Position numbers and translations under genes: made by a program. From Bacillota bacterium (GTDB lineage Bacteria; Bacillota; Bacilli; Paenibacillales; NBRC-103111): a stretch of 64,000 nucleotides of DNA. Shown piece after piece: positions 34,810 to 42,818 of this stretch (position 1 is the stretch's first letter; the number at the start of each line of letters is the position of its first letter). Under the pieces are notes generated by a model, which worked only from the letters and a program-made list of their open reading frames with translations, had not been told where the DNA came from and did not search any database. Where the stretch lies: positions 248,001 through 312,000 of the forward strand of contig JAEWGW010000027.1 of the NCBI GenBank assembly GCA_023388055.1, written 5' to 3'.

Positions 34810-36213
34810 ATGAAATCGATGATGCGAAAAGGTCTTACGACGGTCCTGGCTGCCGGAGCATTACTGGCCACTGCCGCCTGTGGAGGCGTCACGGAGCCCG
34901 GGAGCAACGGCTCCGCTGCTTCCTTGCCAACCAACAGCGAAAAACCCGCTGCCTCCACTGCCGCAGCCGACAAGAAGGAGCCGGTGAAGATTGTTTGGTG
35001 GCATTCCATGGGCGGGGAGCTGGGCAAAGCAATCGACAAGGTTGTGACAGATTACAACGCCTCGCAAACGGGCATCAAGGTGGAGGTGGTGTACCAGGGC
35101 ACCTACGATGAGAGCCTGAACAAGATGAAGGCCTCCATGGATTCCAAAAGTGGACCCAATATGATCCAGGTATTCGAAATCGGCTCCCGGTTCATGATCG
35201 ATTCCAAGGCCATAACCCCGGTCCAGACCTTCATCGACCAGGAAAAATACGATATGTCCCAGCTGGAGGAAAATATACTCGGTTATTATACCTTCGACGG
35301 CAAGCAGTATTCCATGCCGTTTAATACCTCCAACCCGATCCTTTATTACAACAAGGATATGTTCAAGGCAGCGGGGTTGGATCCCGAAAAGCCGCCGCAA
35401 ACCTTTGAAGAGGTGAAAAAAGCCGCCGCTGCTTTGACCAAGGACGGTAAAACCGGCGCCTCCTTCGCCATCTACGGCTGGTTCGCCGAGCAGTTCTTCG
35501 CCAATCAAGGCGCTGAATATGTGGACAACGGCAACGGCCGTACGGCTCCGGCCACCAAGTCACTTGTGAATAGTGAAGCAGGCCTCAAAACCCTCTCGTG
35601 GTGGAAGGACCTGGTTGATACCAAGTCCGCCGTGAACCTGGGCCGCAAAACCGATGACACCAAGAAGGCTTTCCTTGCAGGACAAGTGGCGATGACGCTG
35701 GATTCCACTGCTTCTCTCCGGGGGATTGTGGACGCAGCTGCCGGCAAGTTTGAGGTGGGCACAGGCTTCCTGCCGAAGCCCGAAGGGGCAGCCCAAGGGG
35801 GCGTAGTCGTTGGCGGAGCCTCCAACTGGATTCTGAATAACAAGCCGGAGGCGGAGCAAAAGGCGGTTTGGGCATTCATGAAGTATCTGGCCAAGCCGGA
35901 GATTCAGGCTCAATGGCATATCAGCACCGGCTATTTCCCCATTACCAAAAAAGCCTACGACGAGCAGATCGTGAAGGACAACATGACCAAATACCCGCAG
36001 TTCAAAACCGCAGTCGACCAGCTCCACAGCACCAAGCTGAGCAAGGCCACCCAAGGAGCCGTGATGGGTATGTTCCCGGAAGCGCGCCAGCTGGTGGAGG
36101 GCGCCATCGAGGAGGCGCTTACCGCCAAGAAGCCGCCCCAGCAAGCACTGGACGATGCCGCCAAGGCGATTACCGAAAAGATCGGGAATTATAACAAAAC
36201 AGTGGCGAAGTAA
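34810..36213 (+). CDS. ugpB: UgpB-like solute-binding lipoprotein
   Basis: 467 residues with a lipoprotein signal (LAAGALLATAACGG; Cys about residue 24). The mature part follows the UgpB pattern closely: VWWHSMGGELGKAIDK, YQGTYDESLNKMKAS, MIQVFEIGSRFMIDSKAI (split), MPFNTSNPILYYNKDMFKAAGLDPEKPPQTFEEV (split SMPFNTSNPILYYNKD, AAGLDPEKPPQTFEEV), GGASNWILNNK, WHISTGYFPITKKAYDEQ and KKPPQQALDDAAK. UgpB binds glycerol-3-phosphate and glycerophosphodiesters; the true ligand here could still be a sugar. Ribosome site AAGGGAG lies upstream. Confidence 0.82.
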   Translation: MKSMMRKGLTTVLAAGALLATAACGGVTEPGSNGSAASLPTNSEKPAASTAAADKKEPVKIVWWHSMGGELGKAIDKVVTDYNASQTGIKVEVVYQGTYDESLNKMKASMDSKSGPNMIQVFEIGSRFMIDSKAITPVQTFIDQEKYDMSQLEENILGYYTFDGKQYSMPFNTSNPILYYNKDMFKAAGLDPEKPPQTFEEVKKAAAALTKDGKTGASFAIYGWFAEQFFANQGAEYVDNGNGRTAPATKSLVNSEAGLKTLSWWKDLVDTKSAVNLGRKTDDTKKAFLAGQVAMTLDSTASLRGIVDAAAGKFEVGTGFLPKPEGAAQGGVVVGGASNWILNNKPEAEQKAVWAFMKYLAKPEIQAQWHISTGYFPITKKAYDEQIVKDNMTKYPQFKTAVDQLHSTKLSKATQGAVMGMFPEARQLVEGAIEEALTAKKPPQQALDDAAKAITEKIGNYNKTVAK

Positions 36214-36238
36214 AAATTCATGTCTGACTGTTTTTTAC

Positions 36239-36267
36239 TTGAAGGTATGATGTAGTCATGATACGAT
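36239..36267 (+). promoter_or_regulatory. Promoter of the antisense RNA
   Basis: TTGAAG (36239-36244), 17 bp spacer, TACGAT (36262-36267), followed by an A-rich start region near 36274. It lies right after the ugpB stop and reads toward the holin-like toxin gene on the opposite strand. Confidence 0.6.
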
Positions 36268-36273
36268 AAAAAT

Positions 36274-36395
36274 AACAAAGAGACGTGCGCCAACACGCCT
36301 CCTGCATAACAGTTTGGTGGGGCCACCCTCCAAATATGAATAGGAGAAGTAACCCACTACCTGGCGGTCAACTAGGGTGGGTTACTTTCGTTTTT
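36274..36395 (+). ncRNA. Predicted type I antitoxin RNA
   Basis: A roughly 120-nt transcript starting after the TACGAT box. It contains a TTTGG...CCAAA hairpin near 36313-36332 and ends at a strong terminator hairpin: GTAACCCAC (36349-36357) pairs with GTGGGTTAC (36377-36385), followed by TTTCGTTTTT. Its 3' end overlaps the last coding bases of the convergent toxin (36382 onward), and it would pair further with the toxin mRNA's 3' region. This arrangement matches the bsrG/SR4-like class; no coding frame is apparent. Confidence 0.65.
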
Positions 36396-36474
36396 CGATA
36401 TATGTCAGCAGCGCCAAAAGAAATGTTCCGAACGCAATGAATGACATGATCGTCTGGAAAGTATCCATACGCAT
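36382..36474 (-). CDS. Putative holin-like type I toxin, 30 residues
   Basis: ATG 36474 to TAA 36382 encodes 30 residues: a short polar start (MRMDTFQ), one transmembrane helix (TIMSFIAFGTFLLALLTYI) and a basic tail (EKRK). This is the layout of Bacillales putative holin-like toxins (TxpA/BsrG-related), which insert into the membrane. An unusually strong ribosome site, AAAGGAGGTGAT, lies just upstream; ATG 36468 is an alternative start. Convergent antisense RNA overlaps the 3' end. A TATAAT box reads toward it from 36524-36529. Confidence 0.8.
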   Translation of the reverse strand: MRMDTFQTIMSFIAFGTFLLALLTYIEKRK

Positions 36475-36523
36475 CACCTCCTTTCAGGAGGGAGCGTCCA
36501 CCACAGGCTGGTTATGCTAGATT

Positions 36524-36529
36524 ATTATA
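36524..36529 (-). promoter_or_regulatory. -10 box of the toxin gene
   Basis: On the - strand the sequence is a perfect TATAAT, about 50 bp before the toxin ATG. The -35 region (TATTCT at 17 bp) is weak. Confidence 0.55.
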
Positions 36530-36594
36530 CCATGATAAGATAGATTAGAATAGGAAAAATAGGATCATACGTTCTAATCCACACCCCGTTTTTT

Positions 36595-36638
36595 AAGCCA
36601 ATGCAGCTGCGGATAAGTTCCGGCTGTATTGGCTTTTT
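36595..36638. terminator. Intrinsic terminator in the 36475-36816 gap
   Basis: AAGCCAATGCAGC (36595-36607) pairs with GCTGTATTGGCTT (36623-36635) through 13 bp with one G-U pair, followed by T5. TTTT before the stem gives weak function on the other strand. The rest of this gap holds the toxin promoter and, at 36781-36801, an ATCTCG...CGAGAT inverted repeat before the next gene; no further gene is seen. Confidence 0.8.
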
Positions 36639-36816
36639 ATAACAAGAGGCGGCATCCGGTCTACGAATGGTTCACCCTAATTTGGCCTCCATAGAGAATT
36701 CTAAGAAGCTTTACCTAATTTTTATCTGGATTTTACAAAAACATGGTGAGATGGATAGGAAAATCGTCCCAGTATGTCGAATCTCGTAGTATACGCGAGA
36801 TAGATGGAGGGAATTT

Positions 36817-37446
36817 ATGATGATGAAGCAGCCATATTCCAAACTTGAACCAACCATGCAAACCGGTGATTTGATCCTGTTCAGCGGGCAGTACCCGATC
36901 AGCAAGATGGTAGAGCGGTTGGAGGGAAGTATGTGGTCCCACGTGGCTATGGTGGTGCGCCTTCCCGAATGGGATACGCCGCTGCTGTGGGAGTCCACCG
37001 CTTTGACCAATCTGCCGGATGTCCAGTTTCACGACCAGACCACCGGCCCCAAGCTGGTAGATTTGAAGAGCAGGCTGCTCACCTACGGAAGCGATGTGAC
37101 CCCTTATGTTCCGCCCCGGTATGCGCTGCGGCCGTTGGATGTGGAGCGTACCCCCGAGATGATCCAGGCACTGACCTCCCTGTTTACCGGGCTTCACGGC
37201 ATCCCCAATCCGGGTCAATGGAAAATGATTGCCGAGGTAGTGGAGGGGCGGTTTTTCCGGATCCGGTCCAAGCTGGATAATTATACCTGCGGGGAGCTGG
37301 TGGCGGAGTCCTACATTAAGATGGGCCTGCTGGATCCGAAGGCGGTTATTAACGGATTTATGCCTAAGGACTTCTCCACGGACGGCAGGCTCCGGCTGCT
37401 GAAGGGGAAGCTGGAGGATGAAATTGAGATCGATCTTCATTCCTGA
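36817..37446 (+). CDS. YiiX/permuted NlpC-P60-like cysteine hydrolase
   Basis: 209 residues, no signal peptide. The order of motifs is the permuted papain fold: QTGDLILFSG, then the His in MWSHVAMVVRLP (about residue 42), an acidic WEST segment, and the Cys late in the chain in NYTCGELVAESYIKMGLL (about residue 157). Family members (YaeF/YiiX, DUF830-like) are predicted amidases, esterases or lipid hydrolases; the substrate here is unknown. Start ATG 36817 has GGAGGG upstream. The diguanylate cyclase gene starts seven bases after the stop, so the two are probably one operon. Confidence 0.78.
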   Translation: MMMKQPYSKLEPTMQTGDLILFSGQYPISKMVERLEGSMWSHVAMVVRLPEWDTPLLWESTALTNLPDVQFHDQTTGPKLVDLKSRLLTYGSDVTPYVPPRYALRPLDVERTPEMIQALTSLFTGLHGIPNPGQWKMIAEVVEGRFFRIRSKLDNYTCGELVAESYIKMGLLDPKAVINGFMPKDFSTDGRLRLLKGKLEDEIEIDLHS

Positions 37447-37453
37447 GGGGAAG

Positions 37454-39661
37454 ATGACAGGTTTGATTTCTCTGGCCCTTAAAAGCCTGGGGCTTTTGCT
37501 GGTAGTCCTGATCTTAGCGGGAGGAGCCGCCTGCGTAAGGGCTGCTGCAGAAGAGAGTGTGCTGGAGATTACGGCAGAGCAGCTGCAGGCAGGAACGCTG
37601 GATGTGGCCGGTATACTGCAGATTGCGGAAGACCCGGACCGTTCCTGGACGCTGGAAACGGCTGCGGGTCCTGCGGGAGACGTCAGGTACCGTCCGTATA
37701 CCGTTAGCGGCCTGGCGGGAAGCCAGTCGGAATCCGCCTTTTGGGTGAAGCTGGAGCTTGCCCATATGGAAGCGGAACGCAGGGATCTGGTTCTGGAGCT
37801 GGAGAAGCCGCACCTGAGCCAGGTAACCTTTTACTGGATAGAAGGAACCACGGGACGTTTGATGAAGGAAGTAGAGGCAGGGCGTTCCTTGCCCTTTAAG
37901 GAAAGGCTGGTCCAGCACCGGAACTTTATCTACCCCGTTTCCTTTGCTCCGGAATCCCGGCAGGTGATCTATATGCGGATTGTAACGGACAGCTACCTGC
38001 AGCTTCCCATGAAGCTGTGGACAGCAGAGGGGTTTGCGAAGAAGGAACAGGGAACCAACCTGGCGCTGGGGATTTTTTACGGCGTTATGCTGGGAATCGC
38101 CTTATTCAATCTGTTCTTGTTTGTGGTCATCCGGGAGCGGGTGTACCTGTATTATGTGCTGTTTGTTACGGCCTTTGCCCTGCTGCAAGCCGTTTGGGAC
38201 GGCATCGCCTATCAATATCTGTGGCCCGGCTGGCCGGGCTGGGAAGCCAAGTCCAACCCGGCTTTGCTGGTAACCGTGGTCCTGCTTGCGCTTGTGTTTA
38301 CCCATCAGTTCCTATCGGCTTCGGAGTATGCGCCACGTATCGGGAGATTGAACCGGCTGGCTGCCGGCGGATTGATGGTGCTATTGTTGCTGCTGCTTCT
38401 GCTGCCGCCGGGTGGTCTGGCTACCCAGGCTGCCGTTTATGGGGTAGCCGCCGGCCTGGTTATGACCGCGGCCAATTTCATCGGAGTCCGGTTCCGCACT
38501 CGTGCCTCCCGTTATTACGCAGCAGCTTGGCTGCTCCTGCTGGCCGGTGCACTGGTGAATCTGCTGGCGGCATTCAAGCTTATGCCCTTGAATGCCGTTG
38601 CTCTTTATGCGCCGAGGATCGGGATGGGTGGAGAGGCAATGCTGTTGTCCATGGCTTTGGCAGACCGGTACAACACTCTGAAAAGAGCGAAACAATCCGA
38701 GGAGCGGCAAGGACTGCTGCTGCGTGAGCTTCACGAGTTGTCCAAAACCCTGACGGCTACCTATGATCTGGACCGTTTGCTGGATTACACGGTGGAGAGC
38801 TTTGTCAGAGTGACAGGCTGTGAGGCGGGCTGTATTGTGCTAGAGTCTGATGAAGGCGCTGCGGTAAAGGCCGCCCGGGGGAATATCGGACCATGGACAG
38901 GTGCCCATACTGCCGAAGGGGACACGGATAATCATGCGGATGTGTTGGGGGGGCCCCGCAAACGGCTGGAGATTCCTATCCGGCATCAAGGACGCCAGCT
39001 GGGCGAGGTGCTTCTATTCAGCAGCCGCCCGGTGTTAGTGCCGGATAATGAGCTGGCTATCCTGGCAGAGTACGCCGGCCAGGTGGGCATCTCCATCGAA
39101 AATGCGCGGTTATTCCAGGAGATAAGCCGTATGGCCACCACCGACGGGTTAACCGGGGCCTTCAACCGTTCCTATGTGCTGCAGCTGGCGGCCTCGGATT
39201 TCCGGCGCTGCCAGGAAACGCGGGAGCCCATGTCCCTCATGATGCTGGATATTGATTGGTTTAAGGAGATCAATGACCGGTACGGCCATCTGGCGGGAGA
39301 CAAGGTAATCCGGAAGGTGGCGCGGACGTTGAAGAAGCTGGTCCATACCAACGGGGTCACCGGACGGTATGGCGGCGAGGAATTTATTGTTCTTCTGCCG
39401 GGGATGAAGCTGGAGGTGGCCCGCCAACTGGCGGAGAAGCTGCGGGAGGGAATCGGCATGCTGGATATTCCCGTGGAAGGGGCAGGGCCGGTACGTGTAA
39501 CCGTCAGTTTGGGTTTGGCAGTAGCAGCCCCCTCCATGAAGAGTGTGGAGGAGCTGGTAAATCTGGCTGATGCAGCGTTATACCGGGCCAAAGCGGCGGG
39601 CCGTAATCAGGTGGAGGTGGAGGCTCCGGCTTCGCGGCGGCAGAGCGGAACGGTCCAGTGA
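37454..39661 (+). CDS. 7TM sensor diguanylate cyclase (7TMR-DISM, GAF, GGDEF)
   Basis: 735 residues from ATG 37454 (GAGGGG just upstream); the longer frame from 37418 starts directly on a GGAGG. Domains: signal or anchor 5-30, 7TMR-DISM extracellular sensor about 30-190 (SAFWVKLELAHM, YMRIVTDSYLQLPMKLW), seven membrane segments about 195-400 starting LGIFYGVMLGIALFNLFLFV, a GAF-like domain about 425-560, and GGDEF about 570-725 with an intact GGEEF motif (RYGGEEFIVLLPG, near residue 639) for c-di-GMP synthesis. The inhibitory RxxD site is absent (HTNG in its place). It should convert an extracellular cue into c-di-GMP. Confidence 0.88.
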   Translation: MTGLISLALKSLGLLLVVLILAGGAACVRAAAEESVLEITAEQLQAGTLDVAGILQIAEDPDRSWTLETAAGPAGDVRYRPYTVSGLAGSQSESAFWVKLELAHMEAERRDLVLELEKPHLSQVTFYWIEGTTGRLMKEVEAGRSLPFKERLVQHRNFIYPVSFAPESRQVIYMRIVTDSYLQLPMKLWTAEGFAKKEQGTNLALGIFYGVMLGIALFNLFLFVVIRERVYLYYVLFVTAFALLQAVWDGIAYQYLWPGWPGWEAKSNPALLVTVVLLALVFTHQFLSASEYAPRIGRLNRLAAGGLMVLLLLLLLLPPGGLATQAAVYGVAAGLVMTAANFIGVRFRTRASRYYAAAWLLLLAGALVNLLAAFKLMPLNAVALYAPRIGMGGEAMLLSMALADRYNTLKRAKQSEERQGLLLRELHELSKTLTATYDLDRLLDYTVESFVRVTGCEAGCIVLESDEGAAVKAARGNIGPWTGAHTAEGDTDNHADVLGGPRKRLEIPIRHQGRQLGEVLLFSSRPVLVPDNELAILAEYAGQVGISIENARLFQEISRMATTDGLTGAFNRSYVLQLAASDFRRCQETREPMSLMMLDIDWFKEINDRYGHLAGDKVIRKVARTLKKLVHTNGVTGRYGGEEFIVLLPGMKLEVARQLAEKLREGIGMLDIPVEGAGPVRVTVSLGLAVAAPSMKSVEELVNLADAALYRAKAAGRNQVEVEAPASRRQSGTVQ

Positions 39662-39703
39662 GGGAGCGGGAGCGCGAGCGCGGCTAATGGAAGCTTCAGC
39701 TGC

Positions 39704-39886
39704 TAACGGACACCACAGCTCTTATTCGTCCCAAAACGGCTCTTCACAAATTCTAACGGACTCCAGCGCCGCTATTTGTTCAAAAATGGGCCGTTTGAGG
39801 CTAATTGGGCTCCAATAAGAGCGCTGGTGTCCGTTAGATTTTCCAAACACCGTTTTTCGCCCAAATAGAGGCTCTCACTTCCGTTA
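39704..39886. repeat. Four-arm repeat element, TAACGGAC family
   Basis: Direct 23-bp arms at 39704-39726 and 39754-39776, inverted arms at 39814-39836 and 39864-39886. Arms begin TAACGGA and end in TATT, or the complement. Spacing within each pair is exactly 50 bp. Arm 1 and the complement of arm 3 differ at two positions. A GGGAGCGGGAGCGCGAG stretch (39662-39680) between the gene stop and the element resembles the complement of the 24373 tandem repeat. The 39662-40129 gap otherwise holds only a terminator and a promoter. Confidence 0.85.
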
Positions 39887-39930
39887 GATTGCCGTTAGCG
39901 GGTTCCCTCCGCTGTCCATTCCATGTTTAG

Positions 39931-39971
39931 CCAATACTGTCCCGCAAATCTGCGGCTGTATTGGTTTTTTT
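39931..39971 (+). terminator. Intrinsic terminator
   Basis: Outer stem CCAATAC (39931-39937) with GTATTGG (39958-39964), inner stem CCGCA (39942-39946) with TGCGG (39951-39955), then T7. Its sequence resembles the terminator at 36595 (same CCAAT...GGCTGTATTGG frame), which suggests a recurrent terminator type in this genome. Confidence 0.8.
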
Positions 39972-40025
39972 GTGTTCTCAAGGAAAGAAGGTCATCAGTT
40001 GTGGAACGGAGTCATCAGTTATAGA

Positions 40026-40055
40026 TTGTCGCGGTATTTTGGCAGCTGTTATACT
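40026..40055 (+). promoter_or_regulatory. Putative promoter of the membrane AraC regulator gene
   Basis: TTGTCG (40026-40031), 18 bp, TATACT (40050-40055), 75 bp before the start codon. The TAGATTGTC context is the same as at the lplA-type promoter (42701-42709). Confidence 0.5.
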
Positions 40056-40129
40056 GGTCATGCATCGGCGAATCCCGACATTGGCATCACAATTGGCGCA
40101 GAGTACAAGACAGGATGGGGTGAAAGGGA

Positions 40130-42463
40130 ATGTTCCTTTGGAAATGGCGGGGGGTGCGCAGCAAATGGCTGTTCTCGTATGCCCTAGTGCTGCTGATTCC
40201 CATTATTATGATGGCGGCAACGTACGTGCAGACCCGAAGAGTGCTTGAAGATGAAATTCAACGGGCCAATTCAGCCTTATTGTCTCAGCTCCAGCGGGAA
40301 ATAGACAGCACCGTCAATAAAACGTACCAGTTGGCCGAGATGATCTCCATGAATCCGAAAATCGCCGCTTTGATCAACAGCCAGAATGAGATTGGCTGGC
40401 AGGAGCGGCTGCTGTTTGTGCAAGCGGTTGCAGATTTTAAGCAATATTATACGAACCGGGATGTGAGCCACTTCTATATTTATTTCACGGAAGGGGATTT
40501 TATATTGGGCGACAGCTCCTATTACGATACCCGGATGTATGACGAGCTGTTTCTGGCGCCGGCGGGAATCCGTTTGGAGGATTGGAAAAGCTTCATGCTA
40601 AGGGAGCATCGGGGCGGCTTCACCAGTCTGGAGAGCTTCAGCAGCGGGACCAAAAAAGGCATGATGTACACACAAACGCTGCCCATCCAACAGCGAGGCG
40701 CATCCGTAAGAGCTACGCTTGTCATTGAACTGGATGAGGAGCAATTAATGGCTTCTATCGCCAATATTCAATCGTACAATAAGGGCAGAGTCTATATACT
40801 GGATTCGGAGAACCGGCCGTTGGCCTCTTCCGAGCACGAGGAAACGGCATACCGGGATTTCCGCCAGCTGAAGCTGGTGAAGGACAGGGGAACCCTGGAG
40901 GAGCGGTGGGACGGAGAGGATTTGATTCTGTCCTATATCGAATCCCACCAAACCAACTGGAAATATATTTACGTCCTGCCCAAGAAGCTATACAGCCAAA
41001 AGGCAGAGTACGTCAAGAAGATGACGGTTATGACGATTGCTCTTGCCCTCACCGGTGGCTCCATACTGGCCGTTTTGATGGTCAGAAGGAACTATCATCC
41101 GCTGAAGCGGTTGATCCGCAGTGTGGGGGGGAACAAAAGGGAAACTCCGGGTTTGCAGGCCAATGATGAATATGACTATTTGGAGGAAGCCATCGAGACG
41201 GCCTTGGACCGCAATAATTTGATGAACAGGACCATTGAGAATCAGAAGAAGGCCCTGCGCTCCAATCTGCTGGTCCGTCTCTTGAAGGGCAGAATTCAAA
41301 AAGGGATCCCCATCGAAGAAGTGCTGCCCGAATACGGAATCCGGCCGCAATCCGGGGAGTTTGTTGTGATGCTGTTTTATCTGGAGGATTACAGCGGGTT
41401 CTTCCGCCAGGATGAACAGGATGAGGAGAAAAAGCGGGAGTTTGTGCATCTTATTATGACCAATATTATTGAAGAATTGGCCGGGAAAGAGCATCAGGGC
41501 TGGATGACGGAGATTGACGATATGCTGGCCTGCTTAATCAACCTCAACCATAATACCAGCCGTGAAACGGCTGAACAAACACTGAGCATGATCGCGGAGG
41601 AGGCTCAGCAGTTTTTGCGACATCGCTTTCGTATTATTGTGACTATCTCCATCGGCTCTATCCGCCGCTCTGTTCCAGAGATTCCGGCCGCCTACCAGGA
41701 TGCGCTTACGGCCATGGAATACAGAATGCTGGACGGACAGCAGGCCATTATCTGGTATGAAAAGCTGAAATATCAGGAAGGCTCCTATTCGTATTCCATG
41801 GAAAAGGAGCAGCAGCTGATTAACTATGTCAATGCGGGGGATTTTGCCGGAGCCAGGAATACATTGGACGAGATCATCCAATCCAATGTGGGACAGGAGA
41901 ATATCTCGGTGGACTTGATCCGCTGTCTCATGTTTGATATTTGCAGCACCATGATGAAGGCGGCGATGGAGACCAACCTGGAATCCTCGGAGCTGTACGA
42001 GGAAAATCTCGAGGCCATTCGGGAGCTGATGAGCGGCAGTACCGTTTCGGCTATGCGGGAGCGTATGACCGCCTTCCTGTACAAGCTGTGCAGCCATTCC
42101 ACAAGCCGCAAGAGGCTGACGAAGTTCAAGCTCATTGATAAGGTTCTGCTTTTTATCGCGGAGAATTACCGGGACTGCAATCTGAGCATCACCTTAATCT
42201 CCGGACATTTCGGCGTTCATCCCTCCTATTTGTCCAGATCCTTCAAGGATCAGGCGGGAGACACACTCACCGAATATATCAATAAATACCGGGTGGAGCA
42301 GTCCAAGCTTCTGCTGAGGCAGGAGCATATCTACGTGAAGGATATCAGCGATATGGTAGGCTTCGGAAATATCAATACCTTCATTCGCCTGTTCAAGAAA
42401 TATGAAGGCGTAACACCCAGTGTATTCCGGGAGGCTGCCCACATGAAGGAGGAGCCCCACTAG
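40130..42463 (+). CDS. Membrane-bound YesS-type AraC family regulator
   Basis: 777 residues. Helix 1 at about 12-33 (WLFSYALVLLIPIIMMAATYV), an extracellular Cache-like sensor to about 295, helix 2 at about 297-318 (MTVMTIALALTGGSILAVLM), a long cytoplasmic linker, and a C-terminal AraC helix-turn-helix pair (LSITLISGHFGVHPSYLSRSF split; VKDISDMVGFGNINTFIRLF) ending VTPSVFRE. There is no kinase or receiver domain: sensing and DNA binding are in one protein. Such regulators usually sit beside the lplABC-type transporter they control, as here. The start ATG 40130 follows an in-frame stop; GGGGTG lies seven bases upstream. Confidence 0.87.
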   Translation: MFLWKWRGVRSKWLFSYALVLLIPIIMMAATYVQTRRVLEDEIQRANSALLSQLQREIDSTVNKTYQLAEMISMNPKIAALINSQNEIGWQERLLFVQAVADFKQYYTNRDVSHFYIYFTEGDFILGDSSYYDTRMYDELFLAPAGIRLEDWKSFMLREHRGGFTSLESFSSGTKKGMMYTQTLPIQQRGASVRATLVIELDEEQLMASIANIQSYNKGRVYILDSENRPLASSEHEETAYRDFRQLKLVKDRGTLEERWDGEDLILSYIESHQTNWKYIYVLPKKLYSQKAEYVKKMTVMTIALALTGGSILAVLMVRRNYHPLKRLIRSVGGNKRETPGLQANDEYDYLEEAIETALDRNNLMNRTIENQKKALRSNLLVRLLKGRIQKGIPIEEVLPEYGIRPQSGEFVVMLFYLEDYSGFFRQDEQDEEKKREFVHLIMTNIIEELAGKEHQGWMTEIDDMLACLINLNHNTSRETAEQTLSMIAEEAQQFLRHRFRIIVTISIGSIRRSVPEIPAAYQDALTAMEYRMLDGQQAIIWYEKLKYQEGSYSYSMEKEQQLINYVNAGDFAGARNTLDEIIQSNVGQENISVDLIRCLMFDICSTMMKAAMETNLESSELYEENLEAIRELMSGSTVSAMRERMTAFLYKLCSHSTSRKRLTKFKLIDKVLLFIAENYRDCNLSITLISGHFGVHPSYLSRSFKDQAGDTLTEYINKYRVEQSKLLLRQEHIYVKDISDMVGFGNINTFIRLFKKYEGVTPSVFREAAHMKEEPH

Positions 42464-42466
42464 GCC

Positions 42467-42619
42467 GTGTTTGCAAACCCGCTTGAGGTCATCTTTCACC
42501 GCCTTTTCGCCCCATCTCGCGTTACTTTCGCTTGACGTACCCCCGGTACGCCTTCACGAAAGTGCCTTGTTTGGAACGAAAATTCGGCTAAATTTGCTCC
42601 CCTCGGAGTTTGCAAACAC
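42467..42619. repeat. 153-bp element with 12-bp perfect terminal inverted repeats
   Basis: GTGTTTGCAAAC (42467-42478) and GTTTGCAAACAC (42608-42619) are exact inverted copies, each with a palindromic core. Inside is a second palindrome: ACTTTCG and GACGTACC pair imperfectly with GGTACG and CGAAAGT around 42524-42564. It begins four bases after the regulator's stop codon. No frame of useful length is inside, and no target duplication is evident. It resembles a small non-autonomous mobile element or a structured intergenic repeat. The rest of 42464-42818 holds the lplA-type promoter. Confidence 0.7.
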
Positions 42620-42704
42620 ACCCTAACAGGATCTTGTTTTGTTGCGGCCGGTCACCAATTCATGACCATGTTATGGAACCGGTACCAAGGTCATGAGATA
42701 TAGA

Positions 42705-42733
42705 TTGTCAGCGCTTTCAAGTCATCCTATACT
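42705..42733 (+). promoter_or_regulatory. Promoter with overlapping CcpA cre operator before the LplA-like gene
   Basis: TTGTCA (42705-42710), 17 bp, TATACT (42728-42733). Overlapping the -35 is TGTCAGCGCTTTCA (42706-42719), which differs from a typical cre (TGTAAGCGCTTTCA) at one base. Binding of CcpA there would block RNA polymerase, so the polysaccharide locus is probably repressed by preferred sugars. The leader to the start codon is about 80 bp. Confidence 0.7.
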
Positions 42734-42818
42734 AGGGACGAATTCAACCGGTGCTTGTTCCAGCCAAGGTTCAGGCGGCATCCGGTTGATGATTCGCTTA
42801 CACAAGGAGGTCATTATT

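Noticed and set aside
42693..42818. N-terminal extension of the LplA-like protein
   Set aside because: It covers the promoter and cre site, has no ribosome site, and would bury the lipoprotein signal.
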